This document shows, one piece after another, positions 44,461-53,253 of a stretch of 64,000 nucleotides of DNA. Every line of letters begins with the position of its first letter. The first letter of the stretch is position 1. The notes under the pieces are model-generated. The model searched no databases. It had not been told where the DNA came from and was given only the letters and a program-made list of their open reading frames with translations. Made by a program: the position numbers and the translations under genes. Origin of the DNA: Micromonospora halotolerans (lineage in GTDB: Bacteria; Actinomycetota; Actinomycetes; Mycobacteriales; Micromonosporaceae); assembly GCF_032108445.1 (NCBI RefSeq), contig NZ_CP134876.1:6076001-6140000 (forward strand), written 5' to 3'.

Positions 44461-45414
44461 TCACGGCTCGGGGAACGTCAGGACCGCCTTCACGAACCCA
44501 TCAGGCTTCTCGCGCAGCGTGGCGAAGGCGGTGTTGATCTCCTCGAGCGGGAAGCGGTGGCTGACGAGGCCGTCCATCGACAGCACGCCGCCGGCGAGGA
44601 GGCGCATGCCGACCGACATGCCCCGCATGATCACCGCGACGTCACGGAAGTGGGCGTTGACGACTTTGAACGCCATCCAGTTCCAGTAGGCCAGCGGGAT
44701 GGTGCGGTCGGCGCCCTGATGGAAGCCGACGATCGCGACCGTGCCGCTCATCCGGGTGGTGTCACCGCACACCGTGAGGGCGCGTTGAGTGCCCGTGCAC
44801 TCGAAGGTGATATCGGCGCCGCGCCCGTCGGTGAGAGACCGTACGACGTCGGGCAGTGACTCCTTCGTCACGTCGACGGTCCGCGTGGCGCCGAGCCGTT
44901 CGGCGCGCTCCAGGGCGTCGGCGCGCGCGTCGGCCACGATCAGGTGCCGCGGGCCGCGCAAGGCGGCGAGCTTCTGCACCAGGTTCCCCATGAATCCGGC
45001 CCCGATGATGACCACGTCGTCGCCCAGGCGGACGTCGGCGGCCTCGACGGCGTTGACGGAGCAGGCGATCGGCTCCGCGAGCGCCTCGTCGAGCGGGCCG
45101 TCGCCGGCCGGGAAGCAGTACGCCGCGCGCACCGCGACGTACTCCGCGAAGCCGCGCTCGGTGACCCAGACGCCGACCCGGTCCCCGACCGCCGGCGCGG
45201 TCACCTCGGCGCCGATCTCGACGACCACGCCGCTGACCTCGTGGCCCGGGTACCGGACCTCCCCCGCCGGCGGACCGGTCAGCCACGGCTCGAGCTCCGA
45301 CGCGCACACGCCCGAGGCCACGACCCGGACCAGCACCTCATCCGGCTCGATCGACGGAACCCGGGCCTCCTCGACCTCGAACGTCTCACGTCCACGCAGC
45401 GCCGCGATCCTCAC
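44461..45414 (-). CDS. Zinc-type alcohol dehydrogenase (MDR family)
   Basis: A 317-residue medium-chain dehydrogenase. The catalytic zinc Cys is in GVCASEL and the His in YPGHEVSG; a NAD-binding motif IIGAGFMGNLVQKL is near residue 138. The segment that usually carries the structural-zinc cysteine cluster is missing, making it shorter than sorbitol or threonine dehydrogenases. It overlaps the large glycosidase-like gene by four bases and is the last gene of that operon. Likely a polyol, sugar or keto-sugar dehydrogenase. Confidence 0.88.
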   Translation of the reverse strand: MRIAALRGRETFEVEEARVPSIEPDEVLVRVVASGVCASELEPWLTGPPAGEVRYPGHEVSGVVVEIGAEVTAPAVGDRVGVWVTERGFAEYVAVRAAYCFPAGDGPLDEALAEPIACSVNAVEAADVRLGDDVVIIGAGFMGNLVQKLAALRGPRHLIVADARADALERAERLGATRTVDVTKESLPDVVRSLTDGRGADITFECTGTQRALTVCGDTTRMSGTVAIVGFHQGADRTIPLAYWNWMAFKVVNAHFRDVAVIMRGMSVGMRLLAGGVLSMDGLVSHRFPLEEINTAFATLREKPDGFVKAVLTFPEP

Positions 45415-47486
45415 GCCAGCTCCCCATCGTGAAAGACCACGATCGCGTAGACGCCCAGCGAGTCGAGGCGTACGACGTGCGCACCCTCCTCGCGGACCAC
45501 CTCCAGCGGCGTTCGCGTCCCGTCGCTCGCCACCACGGTCGCGTGCTTCCGGTCTTTCGGCAGCCGCACGCGGAGCGGGACATCGGTGAGCATGCGCACC
45601 GCGTCGGCATCGCGGTCGTAGTCGTAGTTGACCAGGTGCAGCGCGTAGGAGCCGTCGGCCAGGTGCTGGAGGTTCGCGGCGGCCGACACCGTGGTCTCGA
45701 CCTGCCGCCCGTGCGGGAGCAGCTCGTCGAGCACGGCACGGCGTGCGGTGCGGACACCTGCGTGCTGCGGGAGGGAGCTTGCCACCCGGTCGGTGACGAC
45801 GACCGTCCCGCCGGCCGCGAGGTATCCCTCGACGGCGGCGACCTGACCCTCGGTCAGTGCGAAGACGTCCGGCAGGATCACGGTCGAGTACCGCAGCAGC
45901 GCCTCAGTGCTCGAGCGGTCCGGAGCGGTGACGCCGTCGGGCCAGATCACCACGTCGTAGGGCACCGCGGCGTCCGACAGCGTCTTCGTCACGACGCGAT
46001 ACGGCACCACCACCGACTCGTCGCGCGCGTTGGTGGTGTTGTCGCCGGCGTCCGCCTTGCCGATCAGCTCGCGCGTGCTCTCGACGCTGAAGACGACCGC
46101 GACGTCGTTGGCGGTCCGGCGCGCGAACAGCTGCTCGTGGTCGGCCAGGAACGCCTGGATCCCGCTGGCGAGTTCGTGGGGGGCGTAGAACGAGTCCTCG
46201 ATGACGCTGCCCATCCAGGAACCGTAGGGCACCGACATGTTCGAGCCCATCGCCGCCGCCTCGAACAGCGAGAGCCGGAACAGGTCGTAGCCCTTGCCCT
46301 TTCCGAGCAGGTCGATCAGCTCCGGAACAACACCGCCGTACGGGTTCTCGACGACTACGACATCCTTGTCACCGGCGAACGCCGCGACGTACCGGTACCA
46401 GTCCGGCTGGCGGTACGTCGTGTTCCGCATCTCCGTGATGACCAGGTCGACGTCGTCGGCGAGGGCGAGGTACATCGGCTCGAGGTTGAAGAAGTTGCCG
46501 GAGACGATGATCTCGCGGCCGCGCGACCGGGCGTACTCGCGGGCGTAGTCGGCGAGCTCGGCGAAATACCTCTTGATCGACAGGCACTGGAAGGCGTAGT
46601 AGTCGCCGAACAGCGGCGTCGACTCGCGGTCCGACTTGAAGTCGTAGCCCTGCGCGAGCAGCCAGTCGCCGTAGTGGAAGGTCTCGAGGTCGACTCCGTC
46701 GAGCACGACGTCCACCGCCGAGGGCTTCAGCCCCTGGATGTGGGCGCGGAAACCCTTCATGCAGTCCTTGCAGAAGCAAGCGCCGTACTGGAATGCACCC
46801 ATCGGCAGCTCGGCCTCGTCGAGCTGGATCCCGTCGACACCGGCATCGACCTGGATCCTGATCACTGCCTTGAGGTACTCGCGCCAGACCGGGTTGTTGC
46901 GGTCCATGTAGAAGCACTGGTGCTCGCGATCCGGGCACTCGACCCAGTGCGCATGGCAGGGCCGGCCGTGAATGTCGCGGGCCACGCACTCCTCGATCAG
47001 GTCGGTGACCGGATCACCGTCGGAGTTCACCAGGCCGCCGGGAAAGTAGTGTTCGACCGGCTTCCAGAGCTTGGGGTAGCGGTTGGACGAGAACTCACGC
47101 AGCCCCATCCAGTCGCGCTTCCCCACGCCGCGCAGCTCGTTGAGGGCGAGGACGGCGTCCTCCTGGTCGGTCAACTCGACCGGGAACTCCCAGCCCTGGG
47201 CCTCGAAGATGATGCCTAGCACCTTGATGCCCCGCTCGTGGCAAGCGGCGATGAACTCGCTGTCGTTGACGAAGCCGTAGAAGCGCGAGCGGGCGTCGAC
47301 CGGGCCGGACGCCTCCTGCTCGAGGTACGGCAGGGCCAGTGAGCCACCGCCCATGGCAGACCACACCAGCACGGTGGCGCGGTAGTCGACGAGCTCGTCG
47401 ACCATTCGCAGGCGGCGGGGCGGGAGACTCGGGTGGTAGCAGTGCTGGCGGGGGAACCAGGCATCGAAGTAGACGCCGCGGTGCAT
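45411..47486 (-). CDS. Large glycosidase-like protein (TIM barrel plus GATase-like domain; GHL6/GH42-like)
   Basis: A 691-residue cytoplasmic protein without signal peptide. The first 400 residues look like a (beta/alpha)8 barrel: a YFDAWFPRQH start, VLVWSAMGGGS, VLGIIFEAQGWEFP, a DGIQLDEAELP strand with candidate acidic catalytic residues, a cysteine cluster CFCKDCMKGF, and VDLVITEMRN as a second acidic strand. Residues about 430-590 resemble the GATase-like (trimerisation) domain of GH42 enzymes (VVVTDRVASSLP), and the last 100 residues form a beta-sandwich. This layout matches hypothetical glycosyl hydrolase GHL6 and GH42-like proteins; no characterised enzyme was recognised. The in-operon Gfo/Idh, TIM-barrel isomerase and alcohol dehydrogenase suggest it acts on an imported glycoside. 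Confidence 0.7.
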   Translation of the reverse strand: MHRGVYFDAWFPRQHCYHPSLPPRRLRMVDELVDYRATVLVWSAMGGGSLALPYLEQEASGPVDARSRFYGFVNDSEFIAACHERGIKVLGIIFEAQGWEFPVELTDQEDAVLALNELRGVGKRDWMGLREFSSNRYPKLWKPVEHYFPGGLVNSDGDPVTDLIEECVARDIHGRPCHAHWVECPDREHQCFYMDRNNPVWREYLKAVIRIQVDAGVDGIQLDEAELPMGAFQYGACFCKDCMKGFRAHIQGLKPSAVDVVLDGVDLETFHYGDWLLAQGYDFKSDRESTPLFGDYYAFQCLSIKRYFAELADYAREYARSRGREIIVSGNFFNLEPMYLALADDVDLVITEMRNTTYRQPDWYRYVAAFAGDKDVVVVENPYGGVVPELIDLLGKGKGYDLFRLSLFEAAAMGSNMSVPYGSWMGSVIEDSFYAPHELASGIQAFLADHEQLFARRTANDVAVVFSVESTRELIGKADAGDNTTNARDESVVVPYRVVTKTLSDAAVPYDVVIWPDGVTAPDRSSTEALLRYSTVILPDVFALTEGQVAAVEGYLAAGGTVVVTDRVASSLPQHAGVRTARRAVLDELLPHGRQVETTVSAAANLQHLADGSYALHLVNYDYDRDADAVRMLTDVPLRVRLPKDRKHATVVASDGTRTPLEVVREEGAHVVRLDSLGVYAIVVFHDGELA

Positions 47487-47511
47487 GGGCGGGGCCTTCC
47501 CGGGCGGTCGA

Positions 47512-48429
47512 TCAGACGTGGACGTGCGGGGCGAGGGTGCGGTGTGCGATGGTCAGGCCCTGGCGGACGCGGCCGGGATCACCGCTCCAGACCGGGTCCT
47601 CGTGCTCGACGGAGACGACACCTTCGTATCCGTGCTGGTGGAGCGCGTCGATCAGGCGCCGCCAGTCGACCTCACCGAGGCCGGGGATGCGGTAGCGCCA
47701 CCACCCGCTCTTCCAGGGCTGCTTGTTGAGCACCTGCCCGAACACCCCGTAGCGGTTGCGGGCGGCGGCGTGCACCTCGACGTCCTTGGCCTGAACATGC
47801 AGGATCCGTTCGGCGTGCGCCTCGAGCGCCGCCAGTGGGTCGATGCCGAGCCAGACCAGGTGCGAGGGATCGTAGTTGAGCCACAGCCCGAGGTCGGCCA
47901 TCCAGCCCCAGAGCTCGGGCGAGTACGCGAGGTTCGCCGGATAGCCGTCGGGATGCCAGCCCTCCATCGGGCAGTTCTCGATCACGAGGCGTACGTCGCG
48001 GGCCGCGGCGTACTCGACCAGCGGCGGCAGCACCTGCTCGGCCAGCCGGAGGTTCTCGGCCACCGTGAGCGTCACGTCGCGGCCGACGAAGGTGCCGACC
48101 AGGCGCACGCCGAGCAGGTGGGCGGCGTCGATGCACCGGCGCAGGTGCGCGTGCGTCGCCTCGCGAACCTCCCGGTCCTCATGCAGGTTGTTCTCGTAGT
48201 ACGCGACCGCCGACAGGGTCAGGCCGTGCCGGTCGAGCATCGCGGCGACGCTGTCGGCGTCGGCCTGCCCGAATGCCTCGACGTTCAGGTGGCTGGCCTC
48301 CCAGTCGCGGCCGGGCCGGTCGGGCCAGGCGGCGACCTCGAGGGCGGCGTACCCGTGGCCGCCGGCCCACCGGGCGATGTCCTCGAGCGACTCGCCGGGC
48401 AGGCAGGCGGTCAGAAGTCCCAGTCTCAT
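47512..48429 (-). CDS. Sugar phosphate isomerase/epimerase-like TIM barrel (AP_endonuc_2 family)
   Basis: A 305-residue protein; start MRLGLLTACLP at 48429. The barrel strands LVIENCPMEG, LNYDPSHLVW, HVQAKDVE and VVSVEHEDPVW carry the metal-binding Glu, Asp, His and Glu typical of xylose-isomerase-like and IolE/IolI-type enzymes. Several members of this family act on 3-keto sugars or cleave C-glycosidic bonds next to Gfo/Idh partners. Gap of 25 bases to the next gene. Confidence 0.88.
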   Translation of the reverse strand: MRLGLLTACLPGESLEDIARWAGGHGYAALEVAAWPDRPGRDWEASHLNVEAFGQADADSVAAMLDRHGLTLSAVAYYENNLHEDREVREATHAHLRRCIDAAHLLGVRLVGTFVGRDVTLTVAENLRLAEQVLPPLVEYAAARDVRLVIENCPMEGWHPDGYPANLAYSPELWGWMADLGLWLNYDPSHLVWLGIDPLAALEAHAERILHVQAKDVEVHAAARNRYGVFGQVLNKQPWKSGWWRYRIPGLGEVDWRRLIDALHQHGYEGVVSVEHEDPVWSGDPGRVRQGLTIAHRTLAPHVHV

Positions 48430-48439
48430 GAGCCGAACC

Positions 48440-49198
48440 TCAGGCGCGGGCGGGTGCGTTCGCGTAGTCATTACCGGCGAGGTCGACCCCTCGGGCCAGC
48501 CAGATCTTCCATCCTTCGTTCTGTGGGACGTCCTGCATCTTCACCGAGCTTGGGAAGTACCGCATGGTGTAGCCGGTGCGCCGGGTGGCGCTGGTGTTGG
48601 CTCGGGCGCCGTGGACGATCCGGCCGTCATGCATCGAGAACTCGCCGCGCTGCAACTCGAAGTAGACGGCCTTCCCCTCGTCCACACCGGCGATTTCGGC
48701 GTGGAAGGTCTGCTCGGTCATGTCGGTGGGCCGGTAGTTGTCCGAGAACCCGCCGTCCAGGTGCGAGCCCGGAATGACCCGCATGCAGCCGTTCTCCTTG
48801 AACGAGCCGCCCTCGAGGGCGAGCCAGATCGTGACGATGTTGTCGTAGTCGTCGAAGCGGCCCTCCCAGTACGCGCTGTCCTCGTGCCAGGGGGTCGCCC
48901 GGCCGGTGAAGGGGTCCTTCGAGATGAAGTGGCTCGACCAGAGAGCGATGTTGGGGCCGACCAGTGGCTCGACCCAGTCGAGAACCTCGTCGGAGAGCAG
49001 GTGATCCAGCAGCCGCTCGTCGTGGTAGTGCGGGGTGTCGAGCTCGTCGGAGAGCTTGTCGCCCCTGGCTTCGAGGTGCTCGTTGAAGATCAGCTCGAGC
49101 TGCGAGAGGCGATCCTCCGACAGCAGTTGCCGGCCGGGCAACAGATAGCCGTTCTCGCGGAAGAACGCCACATCGGCGTCGGTCAGGGTCTCAGTCAT
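48440..49198 (-). CDS. Phytanoyl-CoA dioxygenase (PhyH) family protein
   Basis: A 252-residue Fe(II)/2-oxoglutarate-dependent dioxygenase. The iron-binding facial triad is readable as HED in TPWHEDSAYW and the distal His in IVHGARANTS; the 2-oxoglutarate Arg is in TSATRRTGY. Start MTETLTD at 49198. It would hydroxylate a small substrate, for example an aglycone or a sugar-derived acid. Situated between a Gfo/Idh gene and the TIM-barrel isomerase on the same strand. Confidence 0.88.
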   Translation of the reverse strand: MTETLTDADVAFFRENGYLLPGRQLLSEDRLSQLELIFNEHLEARGDKLSDELDTPHYHDERLLDHLLSDEVLDWVEPLVGPNIALWSSHFISKDPFTGRATPWHEDSAYWEGRFDDYDNIVTIWLALEGGSFKENGCMRVIPGSHLDGGFSDNYRPTDMTEQTFHAEIAGVDEGKAVYFELQRGEFSMHDGRIVHGARANTSATRRTGYTMRYFPSSVKMQDVPQNEGWKIWLARGVDLAGNDYANAPARA

Positions 49199-49283
49199 CG
49201 CGGTGGCGCCTTTCCAGGTAAAGGTGTTCGGGGGGACAGGGGCGAGGACGACGCTACGGCGCGGCGACCGGGGCCACGACACC

Positions 49284-49311
49284 TATCTTCGGCTGGGCTC
49301 GACTTATCTTC
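49284..49311. promoter_or_regulatory. Possible AraC-type direct repeat upstream of the PhyH gene
   Basis: Two copies of TATCTTC start 21 bases apart (49284 and 49305), the two-helical-turn spacing often used by AraC family activators. They lie 86 bases before the PhyH start. Only a suggestion; no second example was found. Confidence 0.3.
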
Positions 49312-49343
49312 CGAATGTCGCCCCGCTCGACGTCGTCCCGGGA

Positions 49344-50417
49344 TCAGCCCTTCTCCAGGGCTCGGATGATCTCGACGAAGAGCTCCATGTCGTGCACGAA
49401 ATCTTCCGGGGTCGTCTTGGGTGTCGCACCTGTGGTGACCGCCTCGTGGAAGTGCTCGAGCTCGTAGGTGTAGGGGTCCTTGAGGTGTGGTCGCCGCACG
49501 GAACGCTCGTAGGAGTCGCCGTCGGTGAGCTCCAGATGCAGCGTCGTCGGGAAGTGCCGGACGTAGGGCGTGTCGTACTCCACCTTCATCGTGCCGCTCG
49601 CGCCGTAGACCTCGATGTAGGTGTCGTAGCGCAGTTGGTCGTCCACCCCTGTCTCGTACGTGACGACGAAGTCGCCGTAGTCGAGGAGTGCGACGAGGTA
49701 GCCGCCGTTGCGCCACATCTTCGCGGCCGAGACCTCCTTCGGGCGGCCGAGCAGCTCCCGCATCGCGGAGAGGTCGTGGCTGCCGAGGCCGCAGAGCAAC
49801 CCGTAGGTCCACTCCAGCTCCTGGGGAACGTCGCCCAGCGCCTCCTTCACGAGCGCCGAGCGGCGCGCCCACTTCTCGTCGACCGCCTCCTCCGGGACGT
49901 CGTCCGGCCGGTCGACGTACGACGTCTGGTCGACGATCAGCCGATTTTCGCCGATCACGTCGTGGACCCGCACGTAGCGGATCGGGCCGAGCTGGGGCAG
50001 CTTTTCGACCGCCTCGGTGAACGCCGGTGCGAAACGCCGCATGTAGGCGACCATCACGGTCTTCCCCGACCGGTCGCGCGCCGCGATGATCTCCTGTGCC
50101 TCGCGGGGGCTGAGGCACATCGGCTTCTCGACCAGTACGTCGAGACCCGCGTCGAGCGCCGCGACCGTGCAGTCCGCGTGGTACTCGTCGCTGTTGAGCA
50201 CCACCACGCAGTCCAGGCCGCCGGCGGCGAGCATCTCGCGGAAGTCGGTGTAGCGGTGCTCGACCCGATAGCGAGCGCCCAGACGCTCCAGCAGACCCGG
50301 CGAGATGTCGCAGATCGCCGCGAGCTCGTAGCGGTCGGGCAACGACTCGATGACGGGCAGGTGGATGACCTGGGCGACCTCGCCCAGTCCGATCACGCCG
50401 ACGCGCAGCTTGCTCAA
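49344..50417 (-). CDS. Gfo/Idh/MocA family oxidoreductase C
   Basis: A 357-residue oxidoreductase. TTG 50417 is taken as start because GAGAGG lies 7 bases upstream and the Rossmann motif VGVIGLGEVAQV then begins close to the N-terminus; the frame is open to 50552 without a better site. Catalytic motif VEKPMCLSP; the C-terminal domain contains LCGLGSHDLSAMRELLG with the conserved His. Belongs to the operon headed by 50556-51743. Confidence 0.87.
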   Translation of the reverse strand: MSKLRVGVIGLGEVAQVIHLPVIESLPDRYELAAICDISPGLLERLGARYRVEHRYTDFREMLAAGGLDCVVVLNSDEYHADCTVAALDAGLDVLVEKPMCLSPREAQEIIAARDRSGKTVMVAYMRRFAPAFTEAVEKLPQLGPIRYVRVHDVIGENRLIVDQTSYVDRPDDVPEEAVDEKWARRSALVKEALGDVPQELEWTYGLLCGLGSHDLSAMRELLGRPKEVSAAKMWRNGGYLVALLDYGDFVVTYETGVDDQLRYDTYIEVYGASGTMKVEYDTPYVRHFPTTLHLELTDGDSYERSVRRPHLKDPYTYELEHFHEAVTTGATPKTTPEDFVHDMELFVEIIRALEKG

Positions 50418-50555
50418 CTGTGTACCTCTCGGTAGTGGGTTGGCCGGTAAGGGCGACCGGTCAGGGCCTGGGGAGAACGCGGCGTCGAACGACGCCGCAG
50501 ACGGCCCGATGCGCTGCCGGGGGGCGCACGCACCGGTGCTCCCGTCGGGCATTGG

Positions 50556-51743
50556 TCAGACCGCGGTCCAGCCGGCGCCCGCTGCCGAGGATCGCTCAAC
50601 GGCGTCCAGCACCCGCTGGACCTGGAGGCCGTCGGCGAACGACGGCGCCGGCGGCGTGCCGGCTGCGACATCGCGCACGAAGTCGGCGATCTCGTGCACG
50701 AACGTGTGCTCGTAGCCCAGTCCGTGGCCGGGAGGCCACCAGACGCCGGTGTAGGGATGGTCGGGTTCGGTGACCAGGATCCGGCGGAACCCGGCGTCAC
50801 GGGAAGGCGCGGTGCCGTCGTGCACGTGCAGCTCGTTCATCGACTCGAAGTCGAAGGCGATGCTGCCGGCCGAACCGTTCAGCTCGATCCGCATGGCGTT
50901 CTTGCGCCCGGTGGCGAACCGGGTCGCCTCGTAGGTCGCGAGCGCGCCGCCGTCGGTGCGCCCGAAGAACACCGCGGCGTCGTCGACGGTGACCTCGCCG
51001 GTCTCGACGCCGCCGCTCGCACTCAGCCCGGACGTCGCCTGGGCGACGGGACGGCGCTCGACGAAGCGGGTGTGGTGGCCCGAGACCTTGGTCAGGCGCT
51101 GGCCGGTGAGGAACTGGGAGAGGTCGACGATATGTGCGCCGATGTCGCCGAGCGCGCCGGATCCAGCCTTGTCCTTCTGCAGTCGCCAGACCAACGGGAA
51201 CTCCGGGTCCACAATCCAGTCCTGCAGGTAGTGAGCACGAATGTGGCGAACCGCGCCCACGGCGCCTTCCTCGACGAGCCGCCTCATGTAGGCGAGCGCC
51301 GGTGTACGGCGGTAGTTGAATCCGACGGAGGACAGGACGCCTCGCGCTTGTGCCGCCTGGGCCGTGGCGGTCATCTGCTCGGCCTCGGCGACGGTGTTCG
51401 CCAGCGGCTTCTCGCACAGCACGTGCTTCCCGGCCTCCAAGGCCGCGATGGCGATGTCGGCGTGCGTGTCGCCTGGCGTGCAGATGTCGACGACCTGGAC
51501 ATCATCCCGGTTGAGTACCTGCCGCCAGTCCGTCGTCCAGTCCGCCCACCCCATCTTGTCGGCGGCCGCCTTGGTGGCGGACTCGGTGCGGCCGCAGATG
51601 ACGCTCATCGCCGGGCGGACCGGCAGGTCGAAGAACCGGTGCGCGGTGCGCCACCCCTGGGAGTGAGCGGCACCCATGAACGCGTAGCCGATCATCGCTA
51701 CCCCGAGCTCGGACCGCGGGCCGCCAGGCTGATGCGCGCTCAT
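50556..51743 (-). CDS. Gfo/Idh/MocA family oxidoreductase D
   Basis: A 395-residue oxidoreductase; start MSAHQPGG at 51743 behind AAGGAG. Rossmann motif VAMIGYAFMGAAHS, catalytic HVLCEKPLANT, and GALGDIGAHIVDLSQFL. First gene of the 51743-44461 operon, with a LacI operator 21 bases upstream of its start. With four divergent paralogues in one regulon, successive oxidation and reduction of different sugar positions is likely. Confidence 0.88.
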   Translation of the reverse strand: MSAHQPGGPRSELGVAMIGYAFMGAAHSQGWRTAHRFFDLPVRPAMSVICGRTESATKAAADKMGWADWTTDWRQVLNRDDVQVVDICTPGDTHADIAIAALEAGKHVLCEKPLANTVAEAEQMTATAQAAQARGVLSSVGFNYRRTPALAYMRRLVEEGAVGAVRHIRAHYLQDWIVDPEFPLVWRLQKDKAGSGALGDIGAHIVDLSQFLTGQRLTKVSGHHTRFVERRPVAQATSGLSASGGVETGEVTVDDAAVFFGRTDGGALATYEATRFATGRKNAMRIELNGSAGSIAFDFESMNELHVHDGTAPSRDAGFRRILVTEPDHPYTGVWWPPGHGLGYEHTFVHEIADFVRDVAAGTPPAPSFADGLQVQRVLDAVERSSAAGAGWTAV

Positions 51744-51763
51744 GATCTCTCCTTCGGACCGGC

Positions 51764-51777
51764 GCAAATCGGTTTGC
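51764..51777. promoter_or_regulatory. LacI operator 5 (Gfo/Idh-PhyH-glycosidase operon)
   Basis: GCAAATCGGTTTGC, palindromic arms GCAAA/TTTGC, 21 bases before the start of the first gene of the operon. Confidence 0.75.
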
Positions 51778-51828
51778 TAGAGGAACACGCTAAGTGCTGC
51801 GCACCTTCCGGTCAACGCAGTCAACCGG

Positions 51829-52092
51829 TCAGACGGGCGGGTCGGGTCCGTGCCATGAACGCCACAGCGCGGCGTACGCTCCATCGGCGGCGACCAGCTC
51901 GCCGTGCGTGCCGAGCTCGGTGATGCGCCCGCCTTCGACCACTGCGACCCGATCGGCGGCGCGCGCGGTGTGCAGGCGGTGGGCGATGGCGATCACCGTA
52001 CGGCCCTGGAGCATGGCCATCGCCAGGTTCTCTCGCAGCGAGCCGATGAACAGGTGGTGTTCCTGCGTCACCAGGACAATGCGTCGGCCCAA
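51829..52092 (-). pseudogene. ABC exporter ATPase remnant with internal deletion
   Basis: The C-terminal part of a multidrug/lipid exporter-type ABC ATPase. It reads [20 protein letters not shown] (Q-loop region) and then directly [11 protein letters not shown] (H-loop region) and [19 protein letters not shown]. The signature motif and Walker B that should lie between are missing, about 60 residues, and the transmembrane domain is absent. Not functional. The following 52093-52366 interval shows nothing supported. Confidence 0.8.
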
Positions 52093-52366
52093 TCCTCGGG
52101 GGAAGTCTCGCCAACCGCGACGCCGCCGACCCGTACGCTACCGGCTCGGCCTCCGCTCCGACGAGGGCGCCGGGCAGCGGCTCGACGGCACCGGAGGTAC
52201 TGAGGTACGGCAGCCCGGCGGTGTCGTACGGCGCATCCTCCGGTGCGTCGCGCGGTACGCCTCGGTCACATGATCCGCACCGCGCTGACCAGGCTCAACT
52301 CGCTCGCGGGTACCTGGTGACAGCTTCCCCCCTGACGACAGGCCGGCCACGACGTCGACCGACAGC

Positions 52367-53242
52367 TCACGGCAGAGCCGCCATCCGCTCGAGAAACAAC
52401 TCTCGGAAGGCAGGCGCGTCCACCGCTGTCGCGATCCGGCAGTTGGGCTCGGGCGGGTTCTCCCACATCAGGAGGTCGGCCACCGCCACCCCGCGGGTGA
52501 CCCGGCCGGCCGTTTCCACGGCGACGTGCGCCTCGGTCCAGGTGACCAGATCCGGACGGGTGACCACCGCGACGGCGAGCGGGTCGTGCAGCGCGCAGCT
52601 GCCCTGCTCGATCGCCTCTCGCGGCTTGACCCGCTCCTGGAAGTCGATCCAGGCCTCGCTGTGGCGGGCGGCGATCCGGCCGAACTTCCCTTCGGACTCC
52701 AGGGCTCGGGCGTCCTCGCGGCTCAGCCGCACCTGACGGGTCACGTCGAGTCCGACGAACCGCAGGCGCGCGCCGCTCTCGCAGACCGACTGGGCCGCCT
52801 CGGGGTCGCACCAGAAGTTGTATTCACCCGGCATCGCCGCGACGTTCGTCTGCTCGAGGAACACCCCACCCATGACGACGACCTCGCGCACCGCGCCCGC
52901 GACCCCCGGTGCGAGCGCGAGCGCGCGTGCGACATTGGTCAGCGGTCCAATCGCGACGATGGTCAACTGCCCTGGCTCGGCGAGCACCCGACGCGCGATC
53001 TCCTCGGCCGCGACGACATCGGCCGGGGCACCCTGCACCACGGGCACGTCGCCGCGGCCGAGCACCTCGAGCAGCTCACGAGTCAGCCGGGTCGAGGTCA
53101 CGACGTCGCTGTTGCCACCGACCGTCGTGACCAGCTCGACGCGGAGACCGGGGTCGGCCAGGGCCAGCGCAAGCGCGAAGCCGTCGTCGATGTCCGACCC
53201 CGGCGCCCCCATGGCCAGGTCCGTGTCGAGGATGATCCGCAT
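52367..53242 (-). CDS. Nucleoside hydrolase (inosine-uridine preferring family)
   Basis: A 291-residue protein; start MRIILDTD at 53242. The calcium/ribose-binding aspartates are in ILDTDLAM and SDIDDGFALAL, with family motifs TIVAIGPLTNVARAL, MGGVF, EYNFWCDPEAA and CALHDPLAVAVV. The family cleaves N-glycosidic bonds of ribonucleosides. Here, downstream of ThuA and under a sugar-responsive LacI operator, an N-glycoside other than a common nucleoside is possible. Gap of 11 bases after ThuA. Confidence 0.9.
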   Translation of the reverse strand: MRIILDTDLAMGAPGSDIDDGFALALALADPGLRVELVTTVGGNSDVVTSTRLTRELLEVLGRGDVPVVQGAPADVVAAEEIARRVLAEPGQLTIVAIGPLTNVARALALAPGVAGAVREVVVMGGVFLEQTNVAAMPGEYNFWCDPEAAQSVCESGARLRFVGLDVTRQVRLSREDARALESEGKFGRIAARHSEAWIDFQERVKPREAIEQGSCALHDPLAVAVVTRPDLVTWTEAHVAVETAGRVTRGVAVADLLMWENPPEPNCRIATAVDAPAFRELFLERMAALP

Positions 53243-53253
53243 CGGTTCCCGGG

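Noticed and set aside
45429..47219. A 596-codon plus-strand frame opposite the glycosidase-like gene
   Set aside because: Composition of a codon shadow; no start signal and no domain, while the minus-strand gene has clear barrel motifs and operon overlap.
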